The notes below the pieces were generated by a model. It saw only the letters and a program-made list of their open reading frames with translations. It was not told where the DNA came from and ran no database searches. From the NCBI GenBank assembly GCA_030544215.1, contig JARZZO010000001.1, positions 38,529,670-38,593,669 on the forward strand: a stretch of 64,000 nucleotides of DNA, in the 5' to 3' direction. Position numbers and translations under genes: made by a program. Shown here one piece after another: positions 9,849 to 21,086 of the stretch (the stretch's first letter is position 1; each line of letters opens with the position of its first letter). The stretch comes from Zantedeschia hybrid cultivar (Eukaryota; Streptophyta; Magnoliopsida; Alismatales; Araceae).

Positions 9849-12144
9849 TGTAAGGATCGTGACCTTCGAATCAGGTTTTCGGGGTCGGACCTTATAGTTC
9901 TGACCTTAGTAAGGGCGGAGGTTCTGAGTTGATCCGCATCAGGACATCGAGACGCGTTTTGAAGGGCGTCCACCGTTGCAGACGCGTTTTAGGCCCTGCC
10001 ATGTAGGCTGGCTTCGGCCGCGAGAGTACGGCCCTGTCGTGTCCCCTGAACGGCGTCCACGTGTGTCTACGCCTTTCAGATTGCGACTCTGGGATTGTCA
10101 GAGTACGGCCCTGACATGTCGTCTGAACGGCGTCTTCCTTGAACGACGCGTTTCAGAGTCTTGTCAGAGCAGCCGTCACATCAACTGAATGGCGTCCGTG
10201 GATGTCGACGCGTTTTAGCCAGTCTCTGGTTAACCCCGCGAGCCCTCCTTCTTTCCCTCATTTTTCTCCTCTCTTCCTCTCTTTCCCTTCCGACGAACTC
10301 GGTGGCGATCCCTCCTCCTCCCTCTTTTCCTCCCACCGTTCATCTCTCCCTCCACTCCATCCTCTACCTAGCTCCTACCACTACCACCTCCACTTCCACT
10401 GCGGTGTTCTACTCTCCGGACGGCGGCCGACGTCACGGTGGAGCAAGGACGACCACGGCGGTACCGGCGGCGGCGTGGGGCGAGTCGGGTGGACGGCTTG
10501 AAGCTCGGAGGCGTTCAAGTATCCGGTAGGGTGACGGTTCCCTTAGTATTGTGTTCAAACCATGTTTTTTCCCGTTTAAGCTTGTTATGAATCTTTGGTT
10601 TCGGGGGGTAGAATGAGCATGTTAGGTGTTCTTTTGATGATATGGGGGTTTTGCCATGAGTGTGATTTCCTATGAATTGTATTGCCCCTCTTTCCCCTCC
10701 GTTTTAGGGTGATTTTTAGGGTTAATTGGGTTGAAAAGGGAGCCCTCGGGCTCATGGGCGACGCCTTTTTGAAGGGCGTCGGACCATCGCGACGCCTTTT
10801 AGACAGGAGTCGCCTGATTGAGAGTTGCCAGTTCGGGGTTCTGGGACTAAAAGACGTCATGGGTCTGCGACGCGTTTTTGAATAGCGTCGGGCAGCCATG
10901 ATGCCTTTTAAGGCAGAAATCCCCGGGGTAGTTTTCTTTGGAATTTCTGGATTTCTGTGTTGAATGGCGTCTGAGGATGTCGACGCCTTTTAAAAGGCGA
11001 CCACTGGTGTCGACGCCTTTTAGGGCCTGATTCTTAAGACTGTTTTACATGAACCTGTATATGGAGCTTGAATGGCGTCGACCTTGGGAGACGCGATTCA
11101 AGACAGAACCTCACTAATTCATGCCAGTAAAATGTGTTCATACTGTTAGACGGATGGTTAGTGCATGTCTTAGTGTACCCGGTAGAGATAGATTCTTCAT
11201 GACCGGACGATACTACGTGTATGTTATGCGATCGCAGACTTTTCACGTGACCGGATCGTACTAGCTGGGTTTTGTGTTACTGTGGACCTGGAGTGACATT
11301 GTAGCGCTTTATCACCCTGTGCTGGTGGGGGCGTCAGCACAGCGCCGGTGGGGGCGTGGGCGGGGTGACGCCTAGTGAGAGAGGGTCACCTGGTGAACCC
11401 CGGGGTCAGCTAGTACCGGTGTCGGAGTGGTACATTCGGAGAGTCACTCATGCTGAGGGAAGGAGTAGCCACCTGAGCCGGTTGGGCCGGAGTAGCTAGT
11501 GTGTTATCCGAGGGGTTACTGCTTGGTCTCAGCGGGTCGAGGTTTTTCCCACCGTTGCCGTGTGGTTAGCGAGTTCTATCAAGACGACAGTTGTGGGTTC
11601 CCTAGTCGGCTGGTTCAAAATATGCATGTTTATTATATTTCGACTGCATGTGATTTCACGTTAAAAATTAGGAATTGTACCTCCTGTGTTTATTACTTTA
11701 CCGTTAGCTGTACCTTACACTTGTGGGTGTGTGCGTGGGCAGTGGGGATCGAAGGATCCCCACTGAGTCTTGTCTTTGAGACTCACCCCTCTGCGGTTTT
11801 CAGGTGAGGACTCTCAGCAGACCTAGCGAGGAGAGTGTGGCCGTGTGTTGAGCACCGTCAGCAGTTATTCCGGGGTATGCCCCGACGTAGTTGTTATTTT
11901 TATTTCTGGCCTGTACGTTTAATTATTTCCTTTCTGTTGGAGTATGTAATTATTTGCTGTATCGAGTCGCATTGTAATAATTTTTAATTCCTGCACTTTT
12001 ATTTCAGCTCAATGCGATGTGAATGTTTAGCTTAGTTTATTATTTATCTCCCAGACTTGATTAGATCCTGATTTGATTCCAAATTAATGATTCGGTACCC
12101 ATTTAGTAATCGGATCCCCGATTATAGGGTGGCGGGTCGTTACA
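9849..12144 (+). repeat. Element 2 5' LTR (2296 bp)
   Basis: It starts TGTAAGGATCGTGACC and ends GGGTCGTTACA. It is a different subfamily from element 1 but has the same layout: palindromic 12-10-12 units from about 9960, a pyrimidine-rich tract at about 10240-10400, and the GGTCACC..GGTGAACCCCGGGG block near 11390. It is 39 bp shorter than the 3' copy because of a deletion near 10758 that removed the left arm of one palindromic unit. Confidence 0.95.
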
Positions 12145-12146
12145 GT

Positions 12147-12159
12147 TGGTATCAGAGCA
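12147..12159 (+). other. Element 2 primer-binding site
   Basis: TGGTATCAGAGCA lies three bases after the LTR end. It is complementary to the 3' end of initiator tRNA-Met, as in elements 1 and 7. Confidence 0.9.
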
Positions 12160-12301
12160 TACGGTCTGACAAATAAATAAATAACTAGGTTAAATATCGT
12201 AAATTCGGCAAATAAATACATTATCCCGTACAGGCACGGCGGCAGTATAGGCTTTAGGACTCGAATTAGAACATTTTGATTTTGTAATTGTAGGCGAGTA
12301 G

Positions 12302-13411
12302 ATGGCTCCCAGAAGGAGGATGCCAGTTATTCGAGAGCAGGGAGACATCCCTAGTGGGTCCGAGACCGGGAGGCCGAGTGTAGAGCAGTTTATGGAGGCT
12401 ATGATGGATACTATGGCTCGATACCAGACACGAGACCCCAGTGAGAGTTCCAGTGCGCGGGGGGGGTCCACAGCCACACTTGAGAGGTTTCTGAAGCTGA
12501 GGCCACCTCACTTCACCGGTCGTCCCGACCCTGACGAGGCCATTCACTGGCTTAGAGAGATAGAGAGGACTTTTGATACCATGGATTGTGCTGCAGTAGA
12601 GCGGACCCCGTTGGCTACCTTCATGCTGAAGGATAGTGCCTATGACTGGTGGACCACTTTGAAGAGTTTGTCTTATGAGGACAGGAGTCTTAGGGAAATT
12701 CCATGGGAGACATTTGTTAAGGAGTTCAATGCACAGTATTTCCCTAGACACGTCCAGAGGGCCAAGGAGAGGGAGTTCATGGATCTGACGCAGGAGAGTA
12801 TGACGGTACTCGAGTACCAGGCGAAGTTTGTTTCGCTGGGTCGGTTTGTGCCTTTCATATCTGGGGACGAGGAGCGTCGTACTGAGAGGTTCGTGGACGG
12901 ACTGAGGCTCAGTCTGAGGAACTTCGTGGCGTCTCACTGTTGCACGGATCTGGCTTCGGCAGTTAGATGTGCGGCAGCAGTGGAGGCTTAACAGAGCCAG
13001 TCGGCCCGGGAGAGAGGACTGGCTGCTCAGAGCCCAGTTCGTGGCAGGGGTAAGGCAGCGGCAGCAGCCCCTTCATCCGGATCGGGATCGTCGTCACTCG
13101 GCTCCCGATTCAGGAGATTCTTCAGGGGTGGTGGCAGCAGTAGTGGTAGCAGCGGTAGCAACAGGCCCGGACAGGGTCAGCAGAGTCAGACAGTATCCAG
13201 TGCACCGCAGGGGCCAGCTCAGAGGCTTCCGGCAGTCTGTCAGCACTGTGGGGGTGCCCATGGTGGGACTCAGTGTCCCACTCTCCCCAGGAGATGTTTC
13301 ACTTGCGGCCAGCAGGGCCACTTGGCGAGGCAGTGCCCGCAGGGGCATGGTCAGGGACATGGTTCAGGTGAGCAGAAGAAGCCGAGGACCCAGGGGAGAG
13401 TGCTAGCTATC
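12302..13411 (+). pseudogene. gag: Gag of element 2, with one premature stop
   Basis: The frame starts at ATG 12302 (MAPRRRMPV). Capsid segments FLKLRPPHFTGRPDPDEA, AYDWWTTLKS and EYQAKFVSLGRF fall at residues 60-190. A TAA at 12989-12991 interrupts it after the capsid; element 1 has a CAA codon near the matching place. Reading on in the same frame gives a basic Gly/Ser/Gln-rich linker and then a CCHC zinc knuckle CFTCGQQGHLARQC at 13295-13336. No stop separates gag from protease, so gag and pol are one frame, as is usual for Tekay. A product truncated at the stop would lack nucleic-acid binding. Confidence 0.9.
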
Positions 13412-13972
13412 ACCAGGAGGGAGGCTCGCGCGTCCAACTTGGTGGAAGGTACACTTTCTGTCCTTGGGAACTCTGCACACGTATTAATTGATTCGAGTGC
13501 TTCGCATTCTTTCATTTCTGAGCAGTTCCTAGATATTCTTTCTGCACCCGTTGATGAGTTATCTGATGGTTTGATGGTAGAGGTTCCTTCTGGAGACTTT
13601 ATGATATCTTATAATTGTTTGTGGAATGTTCCCTTGACCATCGAGGGTCATGTGCTACCTGCCCAGTTAGTTGTCCTTGCCATTCGTGACTTTGATATCA
13701 TCCTGGGCATGGATTGGTTGGAAGCCTTTTATGCGGAAGTGGACTGCCACAGGAAGAGGGTGCGATTCTCCATTCCGGACATCCCGACCTTCTTCTTCCA
13801 AGGTATTAGGCGTTCTTCCCGAGGTATTCTTATTTCTGCCTTTAAGGCACAGAGGTTGCTTGCTGGTGGTTGTGAGGCTTTCCTTGCCTCTGTTGTTGTC
13901 TCTGATGTCCGGGATAGTCTCAGCCCTGGGGAGGTACCTGTTGTATGTGAGTTCATAGATGTGTTTCCTTAG
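13412..13972 (+). pseudogene. pol: Aspartic protease of element 2, active-site Gly changed
   Basis: This is the retropepsin-like region in the gag frame. The active-site segment is LIDSSASHSF (Asp codon 13490-13492), where plant gypsy proteases normally have DSG; Gly is replaced by Ser through GGT to AGT. The C-terminal segment FDIILGMDWLEAF is intact and is shared with elements 3 and 4. A TAG at 13970-13972 lies between the protease and the RT leader LPGLPP. With the substitution and the stops, no active protease is expected from this copy. Confidence 0.85.
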
Positions 13973-16806
13973 GAACTGCCTGGCCTTCCTCCTCAGCGAG
14001 AGGTCGAGTTTACCATCGAGCTTGCACCGGGTACGACGCCCTTGTCTAAGGCCCCGTATCGGATGGCGCCAGCCGAACTCGCTGAGTTGAAGGCGCAGTT
14101 GCAGGAGTTGCTGGATAAGGGTTTCATTCGTCCCAGTACATCTCCATGGGGTGCTCCAGTCCTGTTTGTTAGAAAGAAAGATGGTTCTCTGAGATTGTGC
14201 ATTGATTATAGGCAGCTGAACCAGGTAACGATAAAGAATAAGTACCCACTTCCAAGGATTGATGATTTGATGGATCAGCTGCAGTCCGCGAAGGTATTTT
14301 CCAAGATCGACTTGAGATCCGGATATTATCAGATGAGGATCCGGGATGTTGATGTTAGTAAGACGGCTTTCAGAACTCGGCATGGACATTATGAGTTTTT
14401 GGTTATGCCCTTTGGCTTGACCAATGCTCCGGCGGCCTTTATGGAGCTGATGAACCGAGTCTTCAGGACCTACCTGGATCAGTTTGTGGTTATGTTTATT
14501 GATGATATTATGATTTATTCTTCTTCTGAGGAAGAGCATGCCACCCATCTTCGGACTGTATTGCAGGTCCTGAGGGAGCACCGACTTTACGCCAAGTTTA
14601 GCAAGTGTGAGTTTTGGCTAGACGAGGTGCATTTCCTTGGGCATGTTATTTCTGGCAATGGTATCGCAGTGTATCCAACCAAGATCGAGGCGGTGATGGA
14701 TTGGAGCAGGCCGACTTCAGTAACTGAGATCAGGAGCTTTCTGGGGCTTGCCGGTTATTACAGGCGGTTTGTTCAGGGATTTTCTTCGATAGCCGCCCCC
14801 TTGTCGAGGTTGACTCGAAAGGGAGTTCACTTTGTGTGGACCGAGGATTGTGAGCAGAGTTTTATTGAGTTAAAGGCCCGTCTCACGTCAGCCCCTGTGC
14901 TGGTGCTTCCATCTGGATCCGGTGGATTTGTAGTTTACTCTGATGCGTCCCGTCGAGGTTTGGGCGCAGTTCTAATGCAGCATGGCAGGGTAGTGGCTTA
15001 TGCTTCTCGACAGCTGAAGAAGCATGAAGAGAACTATCCTACTCATGATTTGGAGCTGGCAGCTGTCGTATTTGCACTCAAGATCTGGAGGCATTATCTT
15101 TATGGGGAAAATTTTCAGGTCTTCACCGATCACAAGAGTCTGAAATATGTGTTCACTCAGAGAGACCTGAATTTGAGGTAGCGAAGGTGGATGGAGTTCA
15201 TTAAAGATTATGACTTTGACCTTTATTATCATCCGGGCAAGGCGAATGTGGTGGCAGACGCTTTGAGTCGGAAGACGGTCATGTCATACCTTATGATTCA
15301 GGAGTGGAAATTGTTCGAGCAGGTGGTGGAATCTTCCTTTAGGGTTCCACGTGAAGATGACAGAGCCGTGCTGGTCAGTTTGACTGTGAGACCAGCTGTG
15401 TATCATGCAGTAATTGAGGCTCAGAGGGCAGATGTTGAGTTACCACAGATCCTCCAGAGGTCAGAGGTGGAGTTGTGGGACGACGGTACTGTCAGGTTCA
15501 GAGGTAGACTTTATGTTCCGACTGAGGAGGACGTGCGCAGATGTGTTCTTGATGAGGCGCACCGTTCGAGTTATGCAGTGCATCCTGGAACGACTAAGAT
15601 GTACCATTGTTTGAGGAGGCACTTCTGGTGGCCCGGTATGAAGAAAGATGTGGCTGAATATGTGGCTAGATGTATGACTTGTCAGCAGGTTAAAGCCGAG
15701 CATCAGAGACCTGGAGGGTTGCTGCAGCCCTTGCCGATTCCAGAGTGGAAATGGGAGCATGTGACGATGGACTTCGTGATGGGATTGCCTACATCCCCTA
15801 GCAGGAGAGATGCCATCTGGGTCATCGTTGATCGGCTGACCAAGTCGGCACACTTCCTAGCTATTAGGAAGGACTGGTCAGTCGGCAAGCTGGCAAAGTT
15901 GTTTGTAGACCGGATCATCTCTCTGCACGGGGTACCCTTGTCCATTGTATCAGATCGAGATCCGAGGTTTACTTCCAGATTCTGGAAGAGCTTTCAGCAG
16001 GCATTAGGCACTCAGTTGGTTTTCAGCTCAGCCTACCATCCCGAGACTGACGGGCAGTCGGAGAGGACTATTCAGACCTTGGAAGATATGCTCAGGGCTT
16101 GTTGTTTAGACTGGGGAGGTTCTTGGGAACAGTATTTGTCCACAGTGGAATTTGCCTATAACAACAGTTACCATTCAAGTATCGGCATGGCGCCTTACGA
16201 GGCTTTGTATGGGCGACCGTGCCAATCTCCAGTATGTTGGTCCGAGATCGGTGAAAGGCAGATAGCGGGACCCGAGTTAGTACAGCAGTGTGCTGAGGTT
16301 GCTAGGACAGTTCGGCAGAGGTTGACCGCAGCTCAGAGTAGGCAGAAGAGTTATGTTGACATCCGACGGAGACCACTTGAGTTTGAAGTTGGGGACCACG
16401 TCTTTCTCCGAGTCTCACCCTCCAAGGGTGTGATGAGATTCGGGAAGCGAGGCAAGCTGAGTCCGCGATATATTGGGCCTTTTCCCATCCTTGCTCGGAT
16501 TGGGGAAACCGCGTATCAGCTGGCCTTGCCGCCCAGGCTTGCAGGGGTGCACGATGTGTTCCATGTTTCCTTACTGAGAAAGTATGTTCAGGATCCGTCC
16601 CATGTCTTGGATTTTTCAGAGTTGGAGGTCGCTGAGGACCTATCCTTTCCAGAATATCCTGTTCGTATTGAGGATCGCAGACAACAGGTCCTGCGGAACA
16701 AGATTGTACCGTTGGTCAAGGTGATTTGGCAGTACCGCTCCGGAGGTGAGGCAACCTAGGAGCGAGAGGATGAGATGCGGGAGCAGTTCCCTTACCTCTT
16801 TTTGTA
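13973..16806 (+). pseudogene. pol: RT, RNase H, integrase and chromodomain of element 2
   Basis: RT begins at YRMAPAELAEL (14057) and contains the catalytic FIDD motif at 14495-14506. RNase H has YSDAS (14942), DLELAA, FTDHKSL and ADALSR. Integrase has the HHCC zinc region (about 15585-15680) and a DD35E core at Asp 15770, Asp 15953 and Glu 16061. The GPY segment YIGPFPIL follows at about 16470, then a chromodomain. A TAG at 15179-15181 cuts RNase H where element 3 has CAG. A TAG at 16757-16759 replaces a conserved chromodomain Trp that is TGG in elements 1, 3 and 7. The domain order and chromodomain support the Tekay/Del lineage of chromoviruses. Confidence 0.92.
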
Positions 16807-16878
16807 AGTTTCCTTGTGAACTAGTATCCCTGTTTTGACCTTGTTAATTCTAAGCAGTCAATTTCGGGGGCGAAATTC

Positions 16879-16895
16879 TTTTAAGGGGGGGAGAT
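16879..16895 (+). other. Element 2 polypurine tract
   Basis: TTTTAAGGGGGGGAGAT lies directly before the 3' LTR, with TTTCGGGGGCGAAATTC upstream. Confidence 0.9.
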
Positions 16896-19230
16896 TGTAA
16901 GGATCGTGACCTTCGAATCCGGTTTTCGGGGTCGGACCTTGTAGTTCTGACCTTAGTAAGGGCGGAGGTTCTGAGTTGATTCGCGTCAGGACATCGAGAC
17001 GCGTTTTGAACGGCGTCCACCGTTGCAGACGCGTTTTAGGCCCTGTCACGTGGGCTGGCTTCGGGTCGCGAGAGTACGGCCCTATCGTGTCGCCTGAACG
17101 GCGTCCACGTGTGTCGACGCCTTTCAGACTGCGACTCTGGGATTGTCAGAGTACGGCCCTAACATGTCGTCTGAACGGCGTCTTCCTTGACCGACGCGTT
17201 TCAGAGTCTTGTCAGAGCAGCCGTCACATCAACTGAATGGCGTCCGTGGATGTCGACGCGTTTTAGCCAGTCTCTGGTTAACCCCGCGAGCCCTCCTTCT
17301 TTCCCTCATTTTTCTCCTCTCTTCCTCTCTTTCCCTTCCGACGAACTCGGCGGCGATCCCTCCTCCTCCCTCTTTTCCTCCCACCGTTCATCTCTCCCTC
17401 CACTCCATCCTCTACCTAGCTCCTACCACTACCACCTACACTTCCACTGCGGCGTTCTACTCTGCGGACGGCGGCCGACGTCACGGTGGAGCAAGGACGA
17501 CCACGGCGGTACCGGCGGCGGCGTGGGGCGAGTCGGGTGGACGGATTGAAGCTCGGAGGCGTTCAAGTATCCGGTAGGGTGACGGTTCCCTTAGTATTGT
17601 GTTCAAACCATGTTTTTCCCCGTTTAAGCTTGTTATGAATCTTTGGTTTCGGGGGGTAGAATGAGCATGTTAGGTGTTCTTTTGATGATATGGGGGTTTT
17701 GCCATGAGTGTGATTTCCTATGAATTGTATTGCCCCTCTTTCCCCTCCATTTTGGGGTGATTTTTGGGGTTAATTGGGTTGAAAAGGGAGCCCTCGGGCT
17801 CATGGCAACTCTGGTTCCTAGGGTTAAAAGACGTCATGCATGGGCGACGCCTTTTTGAAGGGCGTCGGACCATCGCGACGCCTTTTAGACAGGAGTCGCC
17901 TGATTGAGAGTTGCCAGTTCGGGGTTCTGGGACTAAAAGACGTCATGGGTCTGCGACGCGTTTTTGAATAGCGTCGGGCAGCCATGACGCCTTTTAAGGC
18001 AGAAATCCCCGGGGTAGTTTTCTTTGGAATTTCTGGATTTCTGTGTTGAATGGCGTCTGAGGATGTCGACGCCTTTTAAAAGGCGACCACTGGTGTCGAC
18101 GCCTTTTAGGGCCTGATTCTGAAGACTGTTTTACATGAACCTGTACATGGAGCTTGAATGGCGTCGACCTTGGGAGACGCGATTCAAGACAGAACCTCAC
18201 TAATTCATGCCAGTAAAATGTGTTCATACTGTTAGACGGATGGTTAGTGCATGTTTTAGTGTACCCGGTAGAGATAGATTCTTCATGACCGGACGATACT
18301 ACGTGTATGTTATGCGATCGCGGACTTTTCACGTGACCGGATCGTACTTGCTGGGTTTTGTGTTACTGTGGACCTGGAGTGACATTGTAGCACTTTATCA
18401 CCCTGTGCTGGTGGGGGCGTGAGCACAGCGCCGGTGGGGGCGTGGGCGGGGTGACGCCTAGTGAGAGAGGGTCACCTGGTGAACCCCGGGGTCAGCTAGT
18501 AACGGTGTCGGAGTGGTACATTCGGAGAGTCACTCATGCTGAGGGAAGGAGTAACCACCTGAGCCGGTTGGGCCAGAGTAGCTAGTGTGTTATCCGAGGG
18601 GTTACTGCTTGGTCTCAGCGGGTCGAGGTTTTTCCCACCGTTGCCGTGTGGTTAGCGAGTTCTATTAAGACGACAGTTGTGGGTTCCCTAGTCGGCTGGT
18701 TCAAAATATGCATGTTTATTATATTTCGACTGCTTGTGATTTCACGTTAAAAAATAGGAATTGTACCTCCTGTGTTTATTACTTTACCGTTAGCTGTACC
18801 TTACACTTGTGGGTGTGTGCGTGGGCAGTGGGGATCGAAGGATCCCTACTGAGTCTTGTCTTTGAGACTCACCCCTCTGCGGTTTTCAGGTGAGGACTCT
18901 CAGCAGACCTAGCGAGGAGAGTGTGGCCGTGTGTTGAGCACCGTTAGCAGTTATTCCGGGGTATGCCCCGACGTAGTTGTTATTTTTTTTTCTGGCCTGT
19001 ACGTTTAATTATTTCCTTTCTGTTGGAGTATGTAATTATTTGCTGTATCGAGTCACATTGTAATAATTTTTAATTCATGCACTTTTATTTCAGCTCAATG
19101 CGATGTGAATGTTTAGCTTAGTTTATTATTTATCTCCCAGACTTGATTAGATCCTGGTTTGATTCCAAATTAATGATTCGGTACCCATTTAGTAATCGGA
19201 TCCCCGGTTATAGGGTGGCGGGTCGTTACA
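16896..19230 (+). repeat. Element 2 3' LTR (2335 bp)
   Basis: Nearly identical to 9849-12144 apart from the 39-bp segment near 17805-17845, which completes a palindromic unit whose left arm (TTAAAAGACGTC) is missing from the 5' copy. It ends in TTACA and is followed by TAAAA. Confidence 0.95.
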
Positions 19231-19235
19231 TAAAA

Positions 19236-19500
19236 GGTCTCTGATACCATCCTATCGTTGTAGGACAACAGTGGGAGCAATGAATTGTGTGATCGAGCCA
19301 TGGTCTCTTCAGAAGTTGCAGAACATTCTGAGGCTCTTTCACAGGTTCAGAGACAAAGGATAAATAGGAAATAACATAATGGAAAATATTCCATTTAGCA
19401 GATCCCTGACCAATTGTTAGTCACAGACTTTCTGTGAGCGTCACCTAGATTTGATGGAGATCAAATGCGAAAGTGATTGGCTTGAGTCCAAGTGGGAGAT
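19236..19500 (+). pseudogene. Copia 1 end of RNase H and polypurine tract
   Basis: The segment continues copia 1 after element 2 with degenerate RNase H sequence (CDN near 19268) and ends with AAGTGGGAGAT at 19490-19500, the copia polypurine tract. Copia 2 has the same tract before its 3' LTR. Confidence 0.75.
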
Positions 19501-21086
19501 TGATGGATATAGGTGTCCTCTAAGCCAATCATAAGGCACCTATTTCAATCTGGTTCACTAATAAATGGCATTAAATTCATTATGTAGATTGGCATATTTG
19601 TATTTACGCATAATGAAGTCCATGAATATGCGTAATAGTCGTCAGATTATGATGATATCATAATAATGAGACTGATGACTTATAAACACATATTCTCAAT
19701 TGTTCCTAGTCGTAGGATGTTTGAGAAGGACATCAAACATCCGGTTAGACTAGTAAAGGTTATTCCAGCTCATATGATGAGGGTGACTGATCTCGTTAGT
19801 TACTAGTGTGGAGACACAATGGTAAACCTGTCGGTGCTCATTAGAGAATGAGTTCACTGAACTGATCCGACATGAATCGCCGAATGGTAATTTACCTGAC
19901 TGTCAATCGGCTTGATTCATCGTCACAGTGGCGTGGTTGATCCTTGGACTTGAGACACTAAAGACACCTTGTCGGTGGACTTCTGGACTTTGACCTTGAC
20001 CTACGAATCCCTATCCACGGGATCTCAAATAGTCAAGGATCGGGTGCAGCGGAAGACCTTCGAAGGTGATTGTGTGTTCAATAAAGGATCGTTCGCTCTC
20101 AGGTAACTGTAGAGAGAATGCTCTAGAGTAGATCCACAGGAGTCTCTGGCCAGAGCAGAAACAATATCAGAAAAGTGGTTTTCGGATATTGTACAGCGGA
20201 GTCTGATTCAAGTGAGTTGACCATCTAGGGTTTGACAGTTGACCATATCCTAGGTTAACTCGAGAGCATTGTGCGAACGAAGGATTATAGACACGTGGTA
20301 ACTGTGGACAGACAGGTTCCATGAGTGGGTTGTTGGACCCCATTACCTTCCGGGATCATGCGGTGTTGCTTGGCACCCAACTTGATCAGAAGTCCGCCCC
20401 AATTTACATGCGATGTCAATTCGGTTAAGTAATTAGTTAATATATAGATATTAATTAATTACAATAAGTCAATAACTAGTTATTGGACTTAACGGGCTGA
20501 AAACCGGACTGGTAAATGGGCCTAGAGGGTCACACGCAATAAGATTCTCAGTCGGTGGTATATAAGTGGGATTTATATTAACTCGGGGACTTTTGTGAAA
20601 AGTCGCGCCAACTTAATATATATACACGCTGTTGAGAAACCCTGTGCCAAGCTCCAGGATTTCCCTTGCTGGCCGTCATCCCACCTTTCTCTCTCCTCCT
20701 CTGGGCGTCCCGTTCGGCACGCCAGAACAGCTTCCGTCTCCGCCGCGTGTGATTTCCGAAAGTCGGGATTTCCCGTCGGCGGGATTTCCGCAATCGTTGC
20801 GGCGACGGATCTTCAGCGAGCGAGCTGAAACGGACGAGGGATCGAGGACGAACCACCGCGAAGGATCGCGTGGATACCGCTGGAGGCCGGACGCTTGTGC
20901 GGCTTGCGGCATCGCCTCGACAGAACCGAAACGGAAGCGGATTCGAATCCGTGCACGGTAATTAGATTCCAAACCGGTTTTTCGGTTTGAGTTTTTCGTT
21001 CCGAACCGGATCAGCGGGCATCGGGTGGGTTAAATTTTTGTTCTTCGTTTCCGCTGCGTTCTTCGCGTCCCGCCCGGATCCCAACA
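19501..21086 (+). repeat. Copia 1 3' LTR (1586 bp)
   Basis: It begins TGATGGATATAGG directly after the polypurine tract and ends GGATCCCAACA. It is homologous, with substantial divergence, to the copia 2 LTR at 35732-37282 on the other strand; shared blocks include the ATGATGAGGGTGACTGATC region and the end around the CTCTCTCCTC..GGGCGT segment. At 21087 the sequence switches directly into element 3 protease DNA, so copia 1 is inserted in element 3. The 5' LTR and the left target duplication lie outside the window. Open frames at 20578-20972 are chance frames in its GC-rich end. Confidence 0.85.

Larger units (their letters stand above)
9849..19230 (+). mobile_element. Element 2: complete Tekay/Del-type gypsy retrotransposon
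   Basis: A 9.38-kb element with LTRs 9849-12144 and 16896-19230 and a TAAAA duplication at 9844-9848 and 19231-19235. It has a PBS and a polypurine tract. A single frame runs from ATG 12302 through gag, protease, RT, RNase H, integrase and chromodomain to about 16806. That frame is cut by four in-frame stops and has an altered protease active site, so this copy is dead but structurally complete. It is inserted in the RNase H region of copia 1. Confidence 0.95.

Noticed and set aside
20578..20972. Arg-rich frames at the end of the copia 1 LTR
   Set aside because: Overlapping frames on both strands in a GC-rich LTR end. The homologous place in copia 2 (35814-36183) does not keep them.
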